Assembly: GCA_905250125.1 (NCBI GenBank)
Contig: CAJNOL010000013.1
Location: 62,001-126,000, forward strand
Direction: 5' to 3'
DNA length: 64,000 bases
Origin: Rotaria sordida
Taxonomy: Eukaryota; Rotifera; Eurotatoria; Philodinida; Philodinidae
Below, one piece after another: positions 26,039 to 38,436 of this stretch; within the stretch, counting starts at the first letter, position 1, and each line of letters starts with the position of its first letter. Made by a program: the position numbers and the translations under genes. Under the pieces are notes generated by a model. That model searched no databases, was not told the origin of the DNA, and saw only the letters and a program-made list of their open reading frames with translations.

Positions 26039-26390
26039 ATTCAATAAATAGATAAACAAAAAGAAGTTTTATAAATTTTCTTTTATCTGAATGATAGATA
26101 TAAGGTGATAAATGAATGAACAAAGAAACGTGCCCGTTAGTTTCCCTTTCTTCTAATCGCCATTGTTGACCGAACATCGAATGACTTGTTGTTGGAGAAT
26201 TTTTTTTAAATCTTTATTTGATTATAAAACTATGATAAATATAATTATTTTTTTCTATATTACACAATATTTATTTTTCTTCACAAGTATTTATTTATTG
26301 AAAAATTTGACTAATACTAGATGTCACTAGATATCGATAACGTGATAAATTCTATATTGCAATTTGTTATAAACATCTATATATATACTG

Positions 26391-26709
26391 TTCAGTGTGT
26401 GTGTCTGTGTGTTTCTCTGTGCCGGGTTAAAGGTCAAAGATTCTAGAATTTTAAGGCGGAATACAAAAAGGGGAAAGGCGATAGAGGATAAGGTTACAAA
26501 AGCTACAAGGGATATCAGGCTATAAGATCGAAGGGTATATGGACTATAAAATATGTGTGATATAAGACTATGAGATCGTAGGGGTATCTAACTATCTATA
26601 TACATAATATTGAGTGCCTGTATATCTGTTGCAGGATGTAAAGTTAAACGTCTAAGGTCTTACGTTAAAGGGGGAAAGAGCCGTGCAGTATGCACGGGCT
26701 GTCGCTAGT
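26391..26709 (+). mobile_element. Candidate non-autonomous Helitron-like element (3' end clear)
   Basis: The segment ends with a hairpin at 26679-26700 (AGCCGTGCA, loop GTA, TGCACGGGCT), four bases, then CTAG at 26705-26708 followed by T. That arrangement is the usual Helitron 3' terminus. A likely 5' limit is near TCAGTGTGTG (26392). The inside has two diverged copies of a ~220-bp unit (26393 on and 26613 on; both GTG/CTG-rich, then GTTAAA..GTC.AAG..TTA, then AAGG.GG) and a smaller repeat of CTATRAGATCG...GGGTAT. No protein coding. Family assignment needs a database search. Confidence 0.5.
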
Positions 26710-28894
26710 ATGAACATATTTCAATGGTTACAAAAAGTTTTTCAAATTTTGAAATAGTTCTTTATCATGATATCATCTTTCCCAGAGTGGTATTTCGATA
26801 ATTAAGTGGTAGATGTAGACGTTTCTTTGATCTTCGTCTATGCAAACAAACGTGTACGAAGTTAGGTATTCATGAAGCTAGACATTTTTAGTTTGATTCT
26901 GTTTATGACAGGAAAAAAGTTATTTTCAATTCCATGTTTATTTATTATTGAAGAAACTATTTTTCAAACTATATATCAAGTGTATAGGCATATATATATA
27001 TAATATATTAACGTAGATGTATTTTCCAGAACTCAGAATTTTTCAGTATATATGTCAAGATCCAACTTCAATTATATAGTTACAAAAAACAGATATTAGA
27101 TCTGGTTCATCAAAGCAAAAATAAAAGAAATATTTTCATTGCTTTTGACAGAGTATTGCATGAATAGTTTATCTTCGTAGCTGAATGAAGAATTGACATG
27201 AGATGTCATTTGATCTAAATAGAAACAAGAAAGTTTTAGTGATTTTTCATAAGAACTCAATGTTTTCATCAGTGAAGTAATTCTTTTTTTTCATACATCT
27301 TAAGTTATATTTCCCTATTATTAAGCAAAATATGAAGAGTTACAAAATAAAAGTACATTTAAGTTTGGACTATAGTTAGTCACATGATACTAGTAATTAC
27401 GCAGTTGCTATTTTACTTTTTGAAAGGAAATTAGAAACTTTGTGATATAGACTGTAACAGGAACAATCTACAAAGACCTAGAATGTAAATTTGTTGATAT
27501 AACAAGCTTTTGTATGTTCTGTAAGAATACAATAGTTCATTATTTTGGTTCCAATTTGGGATGTTCGAAGTCAAATCCAGGTTTCATGAAATAGACGTTT
27601 TGTATAATCAATACTATTAAATATAATGATATTATTCTAGTCAATAAAGCAAAAACAATCGCATGTCAAAGGACATTTTCAATAGTAAAAGAATTTTTCT
27701 AATCCATAAATATTCTTTCTTATCATAAGAATGATTGTTTGAGAAAAAAAATATTTTGTCATTGATTTCTTTTTATTACTTTACGTTGAATAAATAAAAG
27801 TATAGCATGTGCAAAGAAGAGGCATAAAACACCAATTATATCAATTGAATTATATTAAATAAATTTTGGTATTTCCAGGTCAAGCAATGTTCAATGGATA
27901 AACTTCTAAACATTACTAAAAAGTATCCCTCGTGATAAGAATGATCTATTTTATTGACATATTCGATTATGATCTTGACTATCAATAGTAAACGCAATAA
28001 TTGAAAATAGTAATTAACATTTCGAGTACTATTGAGTTAGTGACTTCGAAATTTGTGCTGTTATTGTTCTCACCAAATGCTTGTCACTCAGCAAGTTTCG
28101 ATCTCCCTCCTTCAAGAGTTCTTGAGATATAAGAGTCCCATTTATTTTCCATAAAATGCTGCTAATTTTTGATCGAAAAGAGATGCAAACTTTCTATTCA
28201 TTAAAATTTAGTCTTGACACTTCTTTATGTTGAATAAGAATTTAGAGCAATAACTCTCAATAGTTATTGACATATAGCCATATCACGATCGAGAATCACT
28301 TTTGAAGTTTGAGATTCTTGCGACAAAAAAATTCATATTTTCGTCTAGAAATATAACTTTCATTTTAAAACTGTATCAGATGCTCAAAAGTGTCATTAGA
28401 TTATTCATAAAAAATATAAAGATTAACTATCGATGGCTTGAAAAATTCATTGAAAATGAACAATTATTATTGAAATATATATTGGGAAATAAGAATGAAA
28501 AATGAAGAGTCGTCTGTTCTACCATATCTTCTGCGATTAATATCTATGATAATCATATAAAAATATAATAAGGAAAACGTAACAAGAAAACATTCATAGA
28601 TAAAATATTGTTAGAAAAACTTCAACACTCATCCTAATTTCAAGTTATGTCTTTTATTTTGTATCGTTTATCACTTTGCATAGACTTACAAGCAAAATAA
28701 TTCACATACTTGAGACCAGTAGACATACTTGCATTGTCACATCTCGACATCTTTGTATGTTAAACCATTATTCAAAGATTAAGAAGTTGAAAAAATAAAT
28801 ATACTTCATAAAGTACGCTATTACTCAAAGGATTCAACCAAATGTGAATATGATACTAATAATAAATGACTGAAGGGCTTTCGCTGGATTTAGT
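26710..28894. other. Intergenic AT-rich DNA
   Basis: No gene, RNA or clear repeat seen. The only open frame of any length (28302-28505) has no recognisable family. Precedes a large inverted repeat. Confidence 0.6.
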
Positions 28895-30320
28895 GATCTA
28901 TCTTGAACTAGGATGACACGTATGTAGTTTTGTAGAACAATTTGCGGCGCATTGAATGGTATATAAGCAATCAACCTTTTCCCAAATTTTGATATGCTAA
29001 GAGTCGATACACTGGTTATAATGTTTGGGAGACATTTTAGACCACTTATAGACCGTTTGGTTTCTAAGGTTAATTTAAGCAAATTTTGTTTTTAAACGTA
29101 TTTCGATATAGTCATATGTGTTCTTCAATTTCCTATAATCAATAGTATTCATTGTTGCTTATTTCATACTTAAAAACGAACCGTTTTCTGAGATCTAGGT
29201 TATTTCTTGACTGAATGATATTTCGATGTGTTCAACTCTATATCATAGAATAAGTGAGAACCAAACTAAAGTGAAATTTTCTCAAAAATTGCATACACTA
29301 TCGAGCTCTATATGTTTTACAGATAACATCTTTCCGAACAATAGTGACTCATTGTTAACTTGCAAGAATGTTTTCTAGAATAACCTATTTTCTTATATGA
29401 AGAAATCGGTATATTGACGAATAATCAATGGTCCTATTAAAAATTCTCATGTATCAATAATTAACACAGTATGTATCCATGATAAACTGATATAAATAAC
29501 TCCTTTAAAAAAATTTATTTTTAAAATAAACATAAGATATTTATAGATTCTTCCAGAGTTTCATGTAGAAATCAGACCACGATGTTCGGATTAAAAATTT
29601 GAAAAAGAAATTATAAAAATAGCAAACATCCTTCCTGCACTCTATATCCATACTTCGCTCCAGGGATCGGAAGGTCAAAAAAAATTTTTCTATCTATAAA
29701 GGAGTTATTTATATCAGTTCATCATGGATACATGCTGTGTGAATTATTAATATCTGGAAATTTTTAATAGGATCGTTGAGTATTGTTAAAATATCGTCAG
29801 TATATCGATGCGTTCATATAGGAAAATAGGTTATTCTAGAAAACAATCTTGGTAGTCGATAACGAGTCACTGTTGTTCGGAAAGATATTATCTGTAAAAC
29901 ATATAGAGCTCGATAGTGTATGCAAGTTTTGAGAAAGTTTCACTTTGATACTCATTTATTCTATGGTATAGAGTTGAATACACTGGAATATCATTTAGTC
30001 AAGAAATAACCTAGTTCTTGGAAAATGGATCATTTATAAGTATGAAATAAGCAACAATGAACACTATTGATTATAGAAAATTAAAAAACACATGACTGTA
30101 TCGAAATACGTTTAAAAACAAAATTTGCTGAAGTTCATTTTAGAACATTGTAGAGTACAACATGTCTGTGTGTACTCTATAATATCTCCCAAGCATTATA
30201 ATCAGTGTATTGATCCTTAGCACATGAAAATTTGAGAAAAACTTGATATCTCATATACGATTCGATGCGTCGCAAATTGTTTTACAAAATCACATACATG
30301 CCATCCTAGTTTAAGATAGG
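28895..30320. repeat. Large imperfect inverted repeat (fold-back element)
   Basis: Left arm about 28895-29507 is the diverged reverse complement of right arm about 29697-30320. Matching landmarks: ATCTATCTTGAACTAGGATG and CATCCTAGTTTAAGATAGGT; AGAACAATTTGCGGCGCATT and GATGCGTCGCAAATTGTTTT; AACTGATATAAATAACTCCT and AGGAGTTATTTATATCAGTT. Arms are just over 0.6 kb with a ~190-bp spacer. No transposase frame survives inside. Confidence 0.85.
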
Positions 30321-30947
30321 TTATTAAATGCAGCATGATCCTTTGAACTTGTTTATAAGAACGACACAATGTTTCTCAATATCCAGCATTCATCGATGTA
30401 AGATCAACAATCATAAACAAAAAATTCCTGAGATAATTTCTTGAATAATTTGCTAGACGATCTGTTGATATATAATTTATAAGAAAAGTATGACAACCCC
30501 GAATATGAATGAAATCCAACCAAGATGAAAAATAAGTTTAGTCAATTGAAAATTCTTTTCTAATGAATTCTTTGAAGAAAAAAAACATAGTTGCTGAAAC
30601 TAATTCATGGGTACTGACATTTTTTTGTTTTGAAGAAAAGAAAATAATAAAGCGCGTGCTTTTTTTTTTTGTTTTTGATAATTTTAAAGAAAGAGCAATA
30701 GCGACAACAAAAAAGAAGGCACAATTACATTCACGCACGAGAAAAATATATATCAATGAAAGACAACACGAATAAAACAGCAATTTGCGGTTCACAATAT
30801 ACGAAAATCAAATAGAAGAAATAGTTGGTTTTATGTAAAAGATGTAAAATGGATATGAGCAAAGAATAATAATAGCAACAATCATAGGAGACAAAAACGA
30901 AATGCATTGAATGGAACAAAAAAAAGAAATGAAAACATCAATTACGG

Positions 30948-31008
30948 TTAATATATTGAGTAAATCATTATTCTTGTTAATATATTGAGTGAATCATTAA
31001 TCTTGTTA
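30948..31008. repeat. Short tandem repeat, ~28-29-bp unit
   Basis: GTTAATATATTGAGTAAATC and GTTAATATATTGAGTGAATC are followed by ATTATTCTT/ATTAATCTT and the start of a third unit. Just downstream of the R7 RGS stop codon (gene on minus strand). Confidence 0.8.
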
Positions 31009-31079
31009 ATATTATTTACGTACATTGTTTCTAAAAATAGAAGAAAAGAAATTTTATTTTATTACATATCAAAATATTC

Positions 31080-34000
31080 TTACTTATTTCCATCACTACC
31101 AGTCGATTGATTTGATACTATATTTCCTGGACCTGCTGTAGTAGCAACATTTACTGTAGTTGCTACTAGAGCTCCACCAGGTTGATTTTTATTTGCTGTA
31201 TTAGCAGCAGGAGTTGTTGGATTTTCACCTTTATGATTTGAATCATCAGAATCATATTCATCTTCACTACTACTCGATGATGTTCGAAAATAATTATCTT
31301 TAACAAAATGAAATATTCCACTAAAAATAAAAATACAATAAAAATTAATAAACAAAAAAAAAACGAAGATTTTCTTTCTTACGTTTTCTTTGGTACAGGA
31401 TTTGGTGCATTTTGTAAAAGATTACGATAATTTTCAGATTGCATAAAACGTGGATAGCTATTTTTTTTCATTAATTCAATAATATGTTTTTCAGCTTCGA
31501 AAAATATTTCACTAGAAAATATTTATATTGAATTTTAATAATTAAATTTTGTTTTGATTTTTTGTGAAGCTCACATGATGTTCTTCGAAGGAAAATATAA
31601 TAAATTATAAATCGAGATTTTGCGGCTCCCATGTCATAGCAACAGGGGAAGGGAGAAGAAGGTCAACAGTCATTCGATACGTTTTCATAATAAACAAAAA
31701 CAACAGACATCCTACTCATTTTTCAGAGTTCTCTATCAATGGAAAAAGATGTTGAATGGCATTAGTAAAAAGATTTAGACATTCCAAAAGCTTTCTCGAA
31801 ATTCGAATGGCTGGAATATGTTTGCCAATGTTCTAAATAGTGTAGTTTTTGATTGTTGGATGGAAAAATGTTTATATTCAAGATTTCAAGAATGATGGGT
31901 AGTCATGCACTAGTTTGCGACAGTCATCATATGAACAACATAAAAAGTATAAACTAATCAAATAAATCAATATCTGTAGTTCTAAGCTTGTCGAAATTTT
32001 TAATATTGTATTGATGCTTGCTATAGATGTAATGAATATGTAAAACAGGCTTATTTACCAGTTAAATCAATGGTTAGAATAATAATAATGTTACATGAAC
32101 AAATACGAAAATGAAGGACAACGAGAAAATAGTAATAAGGCAAAGAAAAAATAAAGCTCTGGTAAAAAACAGAAAAAATTTCTATTCGAAGTGCCAAAAT
32201 AAATAAGACAGATTATTTCCTTGAAGTTCGATTATCCTTGGAAAACAATGATAGGCTGCTAGAAATTTTTCACTCAGTACTGGATTTAGACGGAAGACAT
32301 TTTGAGCGATCGTCACTTCCTTCCGAGCTATTTTATGATTTTTCTAAGCAGAAAACACCGAAAAATGAGCCGATACGACTTCTAATTGAACTTAAAAACA
32401 TGCTCTGTTACTATGATTGCCGCTATTTACAATAATCCTAGATTCACCACTGTTTTCAGTTCAAGTATTTTATATCAGTATAATGAGACTAAAGAACACA
32501 TGTGAGTTTCACCTTTGAGCCCAATCTACAGTGGGCTGCGTTGACAAGCTTTTTTCATTCGAATATAAATCTTACCGACTAGGATTCTCTAATTGTTTGA
32601 TAATTTTTGTTCGTATTGTATCGTTTATATTAACTTCTTGTAGAGCATTCGGTGCTAAATGTTCACTAATAAATAAACAAGTAAGAAAAAAAACAAAAAA
32701 CTGTTGAAATGAATTTTTTTCAAATTCTTCTAACCGATAGACAACTTCAGCTTTTTGTTTTATTTGTGATAATGGACAATTTCGTATTTCTTGTACATGT
32801 AAATAAAAATTGAGACTTTCAGTGGAAAAATCAGCTTTACAAAATTTCATAAATTCACGAACACCAGTTGGATCAGAAAGAAGTTCTTTACAATTAAATG
32901 ACCAACGACGAACACGAAGTTGTGTAGGATTTTCAACTCTGAATATATAATAATATTTCTATTATTCTATTAATTATACATCGAATTAAAAACATACAAT
33001 GGTATCATTAAATTCCATCGATCTGTATCCGATGTTAACCATGGATTAGATGGTGCACAATGTCCCAAAAATGGATCATAATCACTGAATAGTTCAGAGA
33101 ATGCACACAAACTAAAATAAAATAAAATATCAAATGAATTAATTTTTTGTTCGTTAAATAAATTGAATAATTCTATGGCAACATAAAGCAATAGGATATA
33201 AACATTTAAAAAGAAAAAGACAGAAGAAGGCAACATCGATTTGTTTGGCAGGGACATATAATAGAAATGAAACAAAAACCTTTGATGTGTTTGTGATGAT
33301 TTTGTGCGTACACGATTTGTTAATGCCTGTTGCAGATATTCGAGCTGAAAAATTTTTGAGTTCAATCATTTTTTTAAATCCTTTTTTTATTCTATCTAAA
33401 ATAATCTTAATTATATCAATTAACTTACACGACGTTTTAATGCTTCATCACGTCTTATTGGTCGAAATGTATATAAATCATTACGAATATCCATTTCCAA
33501 AACAGATGTTTCATCCGGCTAGAAATATTCATTAAATATTATTCAAAATATTAATTATATAAAAGAAAAATCTACTGAAGGACGCATAACACGCCAAAAT
33601 GCTCGTTCTTGACTATCAATTATAGTTTTGTCCGTTTTTTTACGATCTTTAAGTACACTATTAAAAGATAAAAATTTTATTTTTTTTTTAATTTCAAACT
33701 TTTTTTTTTTATTTTGAATCCTACCGAAATTGAGCTTCAGCTTGCATTGTAACAAAATCCCATTGATGAAGTAATTTCTTTTTTAAATCTTCTATTGCAC
33801 GCTAAGAATAAAAAATAAATAAATAAATAAAAAACAATTATTCAATAATAAATCAACAAACTATTTCATGTTCTTCAAGACCATGTCGTTGACGATTTCG
33901 TAATGTTCGTTTCATTAAATAAATAGCTAAAATAATAATAAATCAATTGTTTATAAGAAAAAAAAAATATTCTTCTTTAATTAACCATATTCTGTATTTC

Positions 34001-34429
34001 CTGTAGTCCAATTTGTTGAAACCCAAAAATATGGTGCTTGAAAACGAAATAATTCATTGTCTTCTTTAATTTGCACAGCTCCATTTGTTGTTACATGAAA
34101 AAAATAACCATAATAGCATAATAATGAAGCAAGATGAAGTGCTTCAGCTAAAATAAAAAAAAGAAATAATTTATTAGATAATTGTTATTTTTTCAATAAT
34201 AAAATAAATCATTTTACATACCAGAATCTTTTACATTTAATTTTTGCATAATCCATTCTGTTATATCATTACCCGTAAATGCATTTGGAACTGTTGTCAG
34301 AAATAATTTTTGACTACGAACAGGTACACCTGCTGTTGGATGTTGCATAGCTTTAACAATACGTTCCATACGTTGAAATTGAAGTGAACGTGGTAAACCT
34401 TTTCGTTGAGAATTAGTTGTTACTTCCAT
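31080..34429 (-). CDS. R7-family regulator of G-protein signalling (DEP-GGL-RGS)
   Basis: GTPase-accelerating protein for Gi/o alpha subunits in neurons; R7 members (RGS6/7/9/11, EGL-10, EAT-16) work as obligate dimers with Gbeta5. Twelve exons: 34222-34429, 33986-34147, 33862-33926, 33725-33801, 33576-33657, 33429-33518, 33280-33344, 32998-33111, 32735-32938, 32576-32665, 31383-31511, 31080-31320; sum 1527 nt, 508 aa, all phases fit. DEP domain at about residues 20-115 (VFTGNDITEW-like FTGNDITEWIMQKL, EALHLASLLCYYGYFF, FQAPYFW); DHEX helices (AIYLMKRTLRNRQRHG, KKLLHQWDFVTMQAEAQFR, IDSQERAFWRVMRPS); GGL at about 229-275 (DYDPFLGHCAPSNPWLTSD); RGS box at about 295-425 (RVRRWSFNCKELLSDPTGV, FMKFCKADFSTESLNFYL, NSYPRFMQSENY). 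Acidic/Ser-rich tail (SSSSSEDEYDSDD). Length fits RGS7. Confidence 0.95.
31512..32575 (-). other. 1.06-kb intron in the RGS gene
   Basis: Splits the RGS box between NPSR and EIFFEAEKH. Other introns in this gene are 45-170 bp, so this one is exceptional. An antisense open frame (32238-32435) has no recognised homology. No clear inverted repeat seen. Confidence 0.65.
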
Positions 34430-35045
34430 TTATATTGATTTTATTTTCTGAAAGTATATGAAACAAAATCATAATATAAATGTTTTATTAAATGGATTTT
34501 TTTTTATGTTTGTTTTCACAGATAATAAGAGCATGATATATAAAAGTTATTATTCAATATACATAAGAATAGTATTAGATACCAAGAGGAAAGAAAAAGA
34601 AAAACAAATATTATTATTGAGATACAAATTGAGAATAAGAACAATTTTTGCTACAAGACATAATAAATAGAAGAGAGGAAAAGCCGCCCCAATAAACAGG
34701 AAATGAAACATCTGACAAAAAAGTATGAGTTTTTTAAAGTCATGCCATATGCTTCTTTTGCTCTGTTTTTTTTTTACAAAACAAATTAGCATATGTTAAG
34801 AAGTATAAATTAAAAAAGAAAGAGAAAAAGAAGACGAAGAAAAAAATATTTGTTCATCACTATACCATTGTATTATCAATTTGTGCATTTTTAATTTCGT
34901 CGATTTTTTTTTAAAGGATGCGTAGATAAAAGAAAACTACTAGAGTGACACACAAACACAGACAAAAGAAAAACAACAACATGGATATGTCGTAGAAAAA
35001 TAGCAATGTAAAAGAGATGGACAAAAAAAAAAAAAAAAAAGAAGA
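34430..35045. other. Spacer between the RGS start and the Ena/VASP stop
   Basis: Contains the RGS promoter and the 3' UTR of the Ena/VASP gene, both on the minus strand. Long poly-A run near 35023-35040. No gene recognised. Confidence 0.6.
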
Positions 35046-36320
35046 TTAAATTTTCGTATGTTGTTGATTATCAAGAATAGCATTAAGAATTTCTTGTTTA
35101 GCTTTTTCAATATCTTTACGTAATTCATTTAATATATCCATTTTAAGTTTTTCTAGCTCACTTGATGTATAATTCGATTCCGTTGTTTTTCGTCCAACAC
35201 GTGGTGAAGTTGTTGTTACAGGTCCAGCTGTTGTTGGTGGTAAATTTGTTGTTGTTGTCAATTTTGATGATGTTTTATTATTAGTTGAATTATTTGATTC
35301 ATTTTTTTCATTTTCATCAATATATTTACGTCGTTGAGCAAATTTAGCTGCCATTTCAGACATTAAATCCATTTGTGGAGCATTTGTTGTTTTTCGGCCT
35401 GTATTAGTACTATTAGTACCATTAGTATTAGAAAGTATTAATGCAGGTGCAGGTGGTGGACCATTACCAAAACCATTAGGTAATGGAGGTGGTGGTGGTG
35501 GAACACTATTAGAAGTAGGCATTATTGAACTTAATGGTGGTGCTGGTGGTATATTATTAGTCTTATTAATAGAATTATCGCCGTAATATGAATATGAATC
35601 TGATATAAGAGCATAATTTGTTTCTTCGTCTTCATTTGATTGATGTTGTTGACTATAATAATTATTATTTATTGCAGATTGTGTTGATATTAAAGAATTT
35701 GAATTTTGACGTAAATGGCTAGCGTAAGGTGATGATGAGTATTGTTGTTGTTGTTGTTGTTGTGCATCAGAAATTGATGATGAAGATATACAATTGACAG
35801 GTACTACTGTTGTTGCTGTTGGTGGAAGTGTTGAAGGTGGTTGACTGGATTGACGTTTATATGGTGGTATATTATTATTGTTATTATTATTATTGTTATT
35901 CATTGAAGAAGATGATGGAAGAGTTGCTCCGCCATTAATGATTATTTGGGTCGATAAATTATTATTAGAACCATTAACATTTTCAAGAATTTTCATCATT
36001 GTTGTACCAAATTCTTGTGCATCAAGTTTAGATGAAAAATTTAAACCATAAACAGATGATTGATCACGCCATTGATGAAATGTTGGTGTTGCTTGATTAT
36101 ATTTAATACCTTTACTTATTGAATGATTTAAAACAACTTCATGATCTTGTATTTGTCGACCAACAATACGGTATGTTTGAGTTTCAGATGAATATAATAA
36201 TTGTATTTTAGCCGGACCATTTGATGCACAATGTAACCATTTCTTTTGTGCATCATTATAAATCATTGCTGTTGCTTTACAACTTGTTAAAATATCTTCT
36301 TTAGGATTATTACCTACCAT
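35046..36320 (-). CDS. Ena/VASP actin regulator (EVH1-EVH2), single exon
   Basis: Processive actin-filament elongation factor at leading edges and adhesions. 424 aa without introns. EVH1 at residues about 1-114 (RIVGRQIQ, KYNQATPTFHQWRD, VYGLNF), which binds FPPPP-type ligands. A low-complexity middle holds an Asn10 run (141-150), a Gln7 run (187-193) and a profilin-binding proline stretch (SVPPPPPPLP at 272-281). Residues 319-333 (LMSEMAAKFAQRRKY) match the F-actin-binding block of EVH2 and residues 387-417 (SELEKLKMDILNELRKDIEK) the C-terminal coiled-coil tetramer. The G-actin (thymosin-like) block is not obvious. The lack of introns contrasts with its neighbours and could reflect intron loss or an old retrocopy. 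Confidence 0.95.
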   Translation of the reverse strand: MVGNNPKEDILTSCKATAMIYNDAQKKWLHCASNGPAKIQLLYSSETQTYRIVGRQIQDHEVVLNHSISKGIKYNQATPTFHQWRDQSSVYGLNFSSKLDAQEFGTTMMKILENVNGSNNNLSTQIIINGGATLPSSSSMNNNNNNNNNNIPPYKRQSSQPPSTLPPTATTVVPVNCISSSSISDAQQQQQQQYSSSPYASHLRQNSNSLISTQSAINNNYYSQQHQSNEDEETNYALISDSYSYYGDNSINKTNNIPPAPPLSSIMPTSNSVPPPPPPLPNGFGNGPPPAPALILSNTNGTNSTNTGRKTTNAPQMDLMSEMAAKFAQRRKYIDENEKNESNNSTNNKTSSKLTTTTNLPPTTAGPVTTTSPRVGRKTTESNYTSSELEKLKMDILNELRKDIEKAKQEILNAILDNQQHTKI

Positions 36321-37179
36321 TATTGATTGAGATTCTTTGTTTTTTTTTTAATTATTAAAAGAATATGTTATAGATGAGAATGGTACAAACTAGAAAAGAA
36401 AAGTAAGAAGATATTTATAGATGACTATATTATATTGTTCAATGTTGACAAATTTCTTATCGATTATGCCTTGAACGCGTTTTACGAATATGATGATGAT
36501 GATGAGCCTATGAGCAATTTATTTCCTGTCAACATATTCTTGCCAAAATAAGCTCGTCTTACTTATTCTTCTTCACTTGACGAAATAGGAACAAGACGCA
36601 AGTATATGTGAATATTAAGCACAATATCAGATGACAGGATCAATATATACTGAACTATTAGCATCGTCTTGAAAATATTTCTTCTTATTTCTTTCTTTCT
36701 TTGTTGGCTATTTATAAAGTACTATGTACTTGCATGTGTTTTGTTCATATGCACAAGTAACGAAAAGATGAAATGTCACTATGTCTACTTATATTAGGAA
36801 TAATAGTTTGAATAGAGTGATAATGATTCGTGTGAAATCTACTGGACATATATATATATATAGAAAAAGACAAAAAAATTTTGATCATTCGCTTCTTTTT
36901 TGTCTTGTATTATTTCTCTATTTGTCAACATTATTCAAATTTTATTGAAAAACAAAATACAAAGTAAATGATCGATGACAATATTAATAGAAATACATAT
37001 GCAGACTTTTTATTTGACATAGATGAATTATTCCAGATAAAATCATATACGACAGGCACGCGTGCGTATAAATGATTACCAGTGTTTTTTTACCATCTTC
37101 ACAGTAGAATGTAAAGCAAAGAACATGTTCAAACAATTTAATCAATTATATAGCCGTGTATTTCTGACTTTTCAGTAGC
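36321..37179. other. Upstream region of the Ena/VASP gene
   Basis: AT-rich, likely promoter and 5' UTR. A short (TA)n run near 36849-36861. No coding feature recognised. Confidence 0.55.
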
Positions 37180-38436
37180 AGTATAACGGATAATCGAAAA
37201 GCAATGAGACAAAATGTTCATGCATTTTTCCGTCTTTTTAGGAAGTCTGCAGAAATTTGAAAACATTCGATGAGAATCAGAATTTTGTGTTCTTTTTGAA
37301 TATGGATTCAACGATTTTGTAGGAGTTCTAGTTAAGGAGTTATGAGCTAACCTTTTAGAGGTTTGTAGATAAAGTTCGGATGGAGTAAATTGATGTTCTC
37401 TGCTGCGTACGATATATTATCAATTTTTTTGCGTAAAATTAAACGCAAAATTATTCTCTACAAAGTGATATAAGAATCAAGAGTTTTAGAACAATCATTC
37501 AGGTATAGCCGAGCTCACTTTGCAAGTCTGTTGCCCATAGAAATCGAGAAGATTACCTAAATTGACATGATATCCTTTACTAAAACACTCGCTGTTGAAT
37601 TCGAACTCTGTGCATAAGGTATACGTCGGTGAGGTATGAAAAATCAAAAAGAGGATAAGTCCATTTAGGTCTTCTCTGCAGAGTTATAAGCATTTAAGCG
37701 GAGTTTTGGCCTATGGCATGACATATACCAATAAATTAAATGGCAATATTTAGACTTGTAATTCCACTCACAGATAGATCTATTTATGAGTAGAGTATTC
37801 TGAGAATTTCAGCTAAAAAGAACGTTTCTTTCACGAGATATTTAACTCTCAAAAACAGAAAGTTTTTGGCATATTTTGTCGAATATGAGCGATTGTTGGG
37901 AGTTTAATATCTTGGAAAAGAAACATTCTTTTGAGCTGAAATTTTCAGGACATTCTACTCACAAATAGGCCTTTCTATGGGCAGAACTACAGATCTAAAT
38001 ACCGTCATTGGATTTATTGGTATATAAATTCATAGGCTAAAACTCCAATTAAATGCCTATAACTCCAGTTAGAAGATCTAAGGGAACTTATGTACAGAAT
38101 CTGAATTGAACAGTGATTCATCAGTTGAAAACGTTCCCTTGTTTGAACTAATTAATCATTAATGTATACCGTTTTATTGAGAGAGCTTTGCTCTTTCATA
38201 AATTAGTTTCGCTTCTACTTTAGGTAATTTTTGGCGCGCTAAGGTTCGTTCAAACTTAATTTATAGATCTATAAAAGGTCAATTCATGACTCCTAAGCTA
38301 CAAATCCTACAAATATGTTGAACTTATATTTAGAAACAACACTAAATTTTGAATCTAATAGGCTCGTTAAAAAGACTGAAAAGTGAATGAACATTTCATC
38401 TAATTACTTTTCGATCACCTGTTATTCGGACTATTA
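37180..38436. repeat. 1.26-kb fold-back element, family A copy 1
   Basis: Outer arms: 37187-37370 (GATAATCGAAAAGCAAT... CGTCTTTTTA) and 38250-38430 (TAAAAAGACTGAAAAGTGAA... TCGATCACCTGTTATTCGG) are diverged reverse complements. Inner arms: 37600-37860 and 37900-38130 (CTCTGTGCATAAGGTA versus GTACAGAATC...; TTGAGCTGAAATTTTCAGGA versus CTGAGAATTTCAGCTAAAAA). The inner part matches the element at 40795-41385. Confidence 0.8.

Noticed and set aside
28834..29082. 82-codon frame in the large inverted repeat
   Set aside because: Lies in the left arm and is not kept as a frame in the right arm; no transposase or other family recognised.
30948..31008. CRISPR-like direct repeats
   Set aside because: Two and a bit contiguous units with no spacers, in animal DNA; a simple tandem repeat.
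32238..32435. Plus-strand open frame inside the RGS intron
   Set aside because: 65 codons, no family resemblance, and lies in a spliced intron of a well-supported gene on the other strand.
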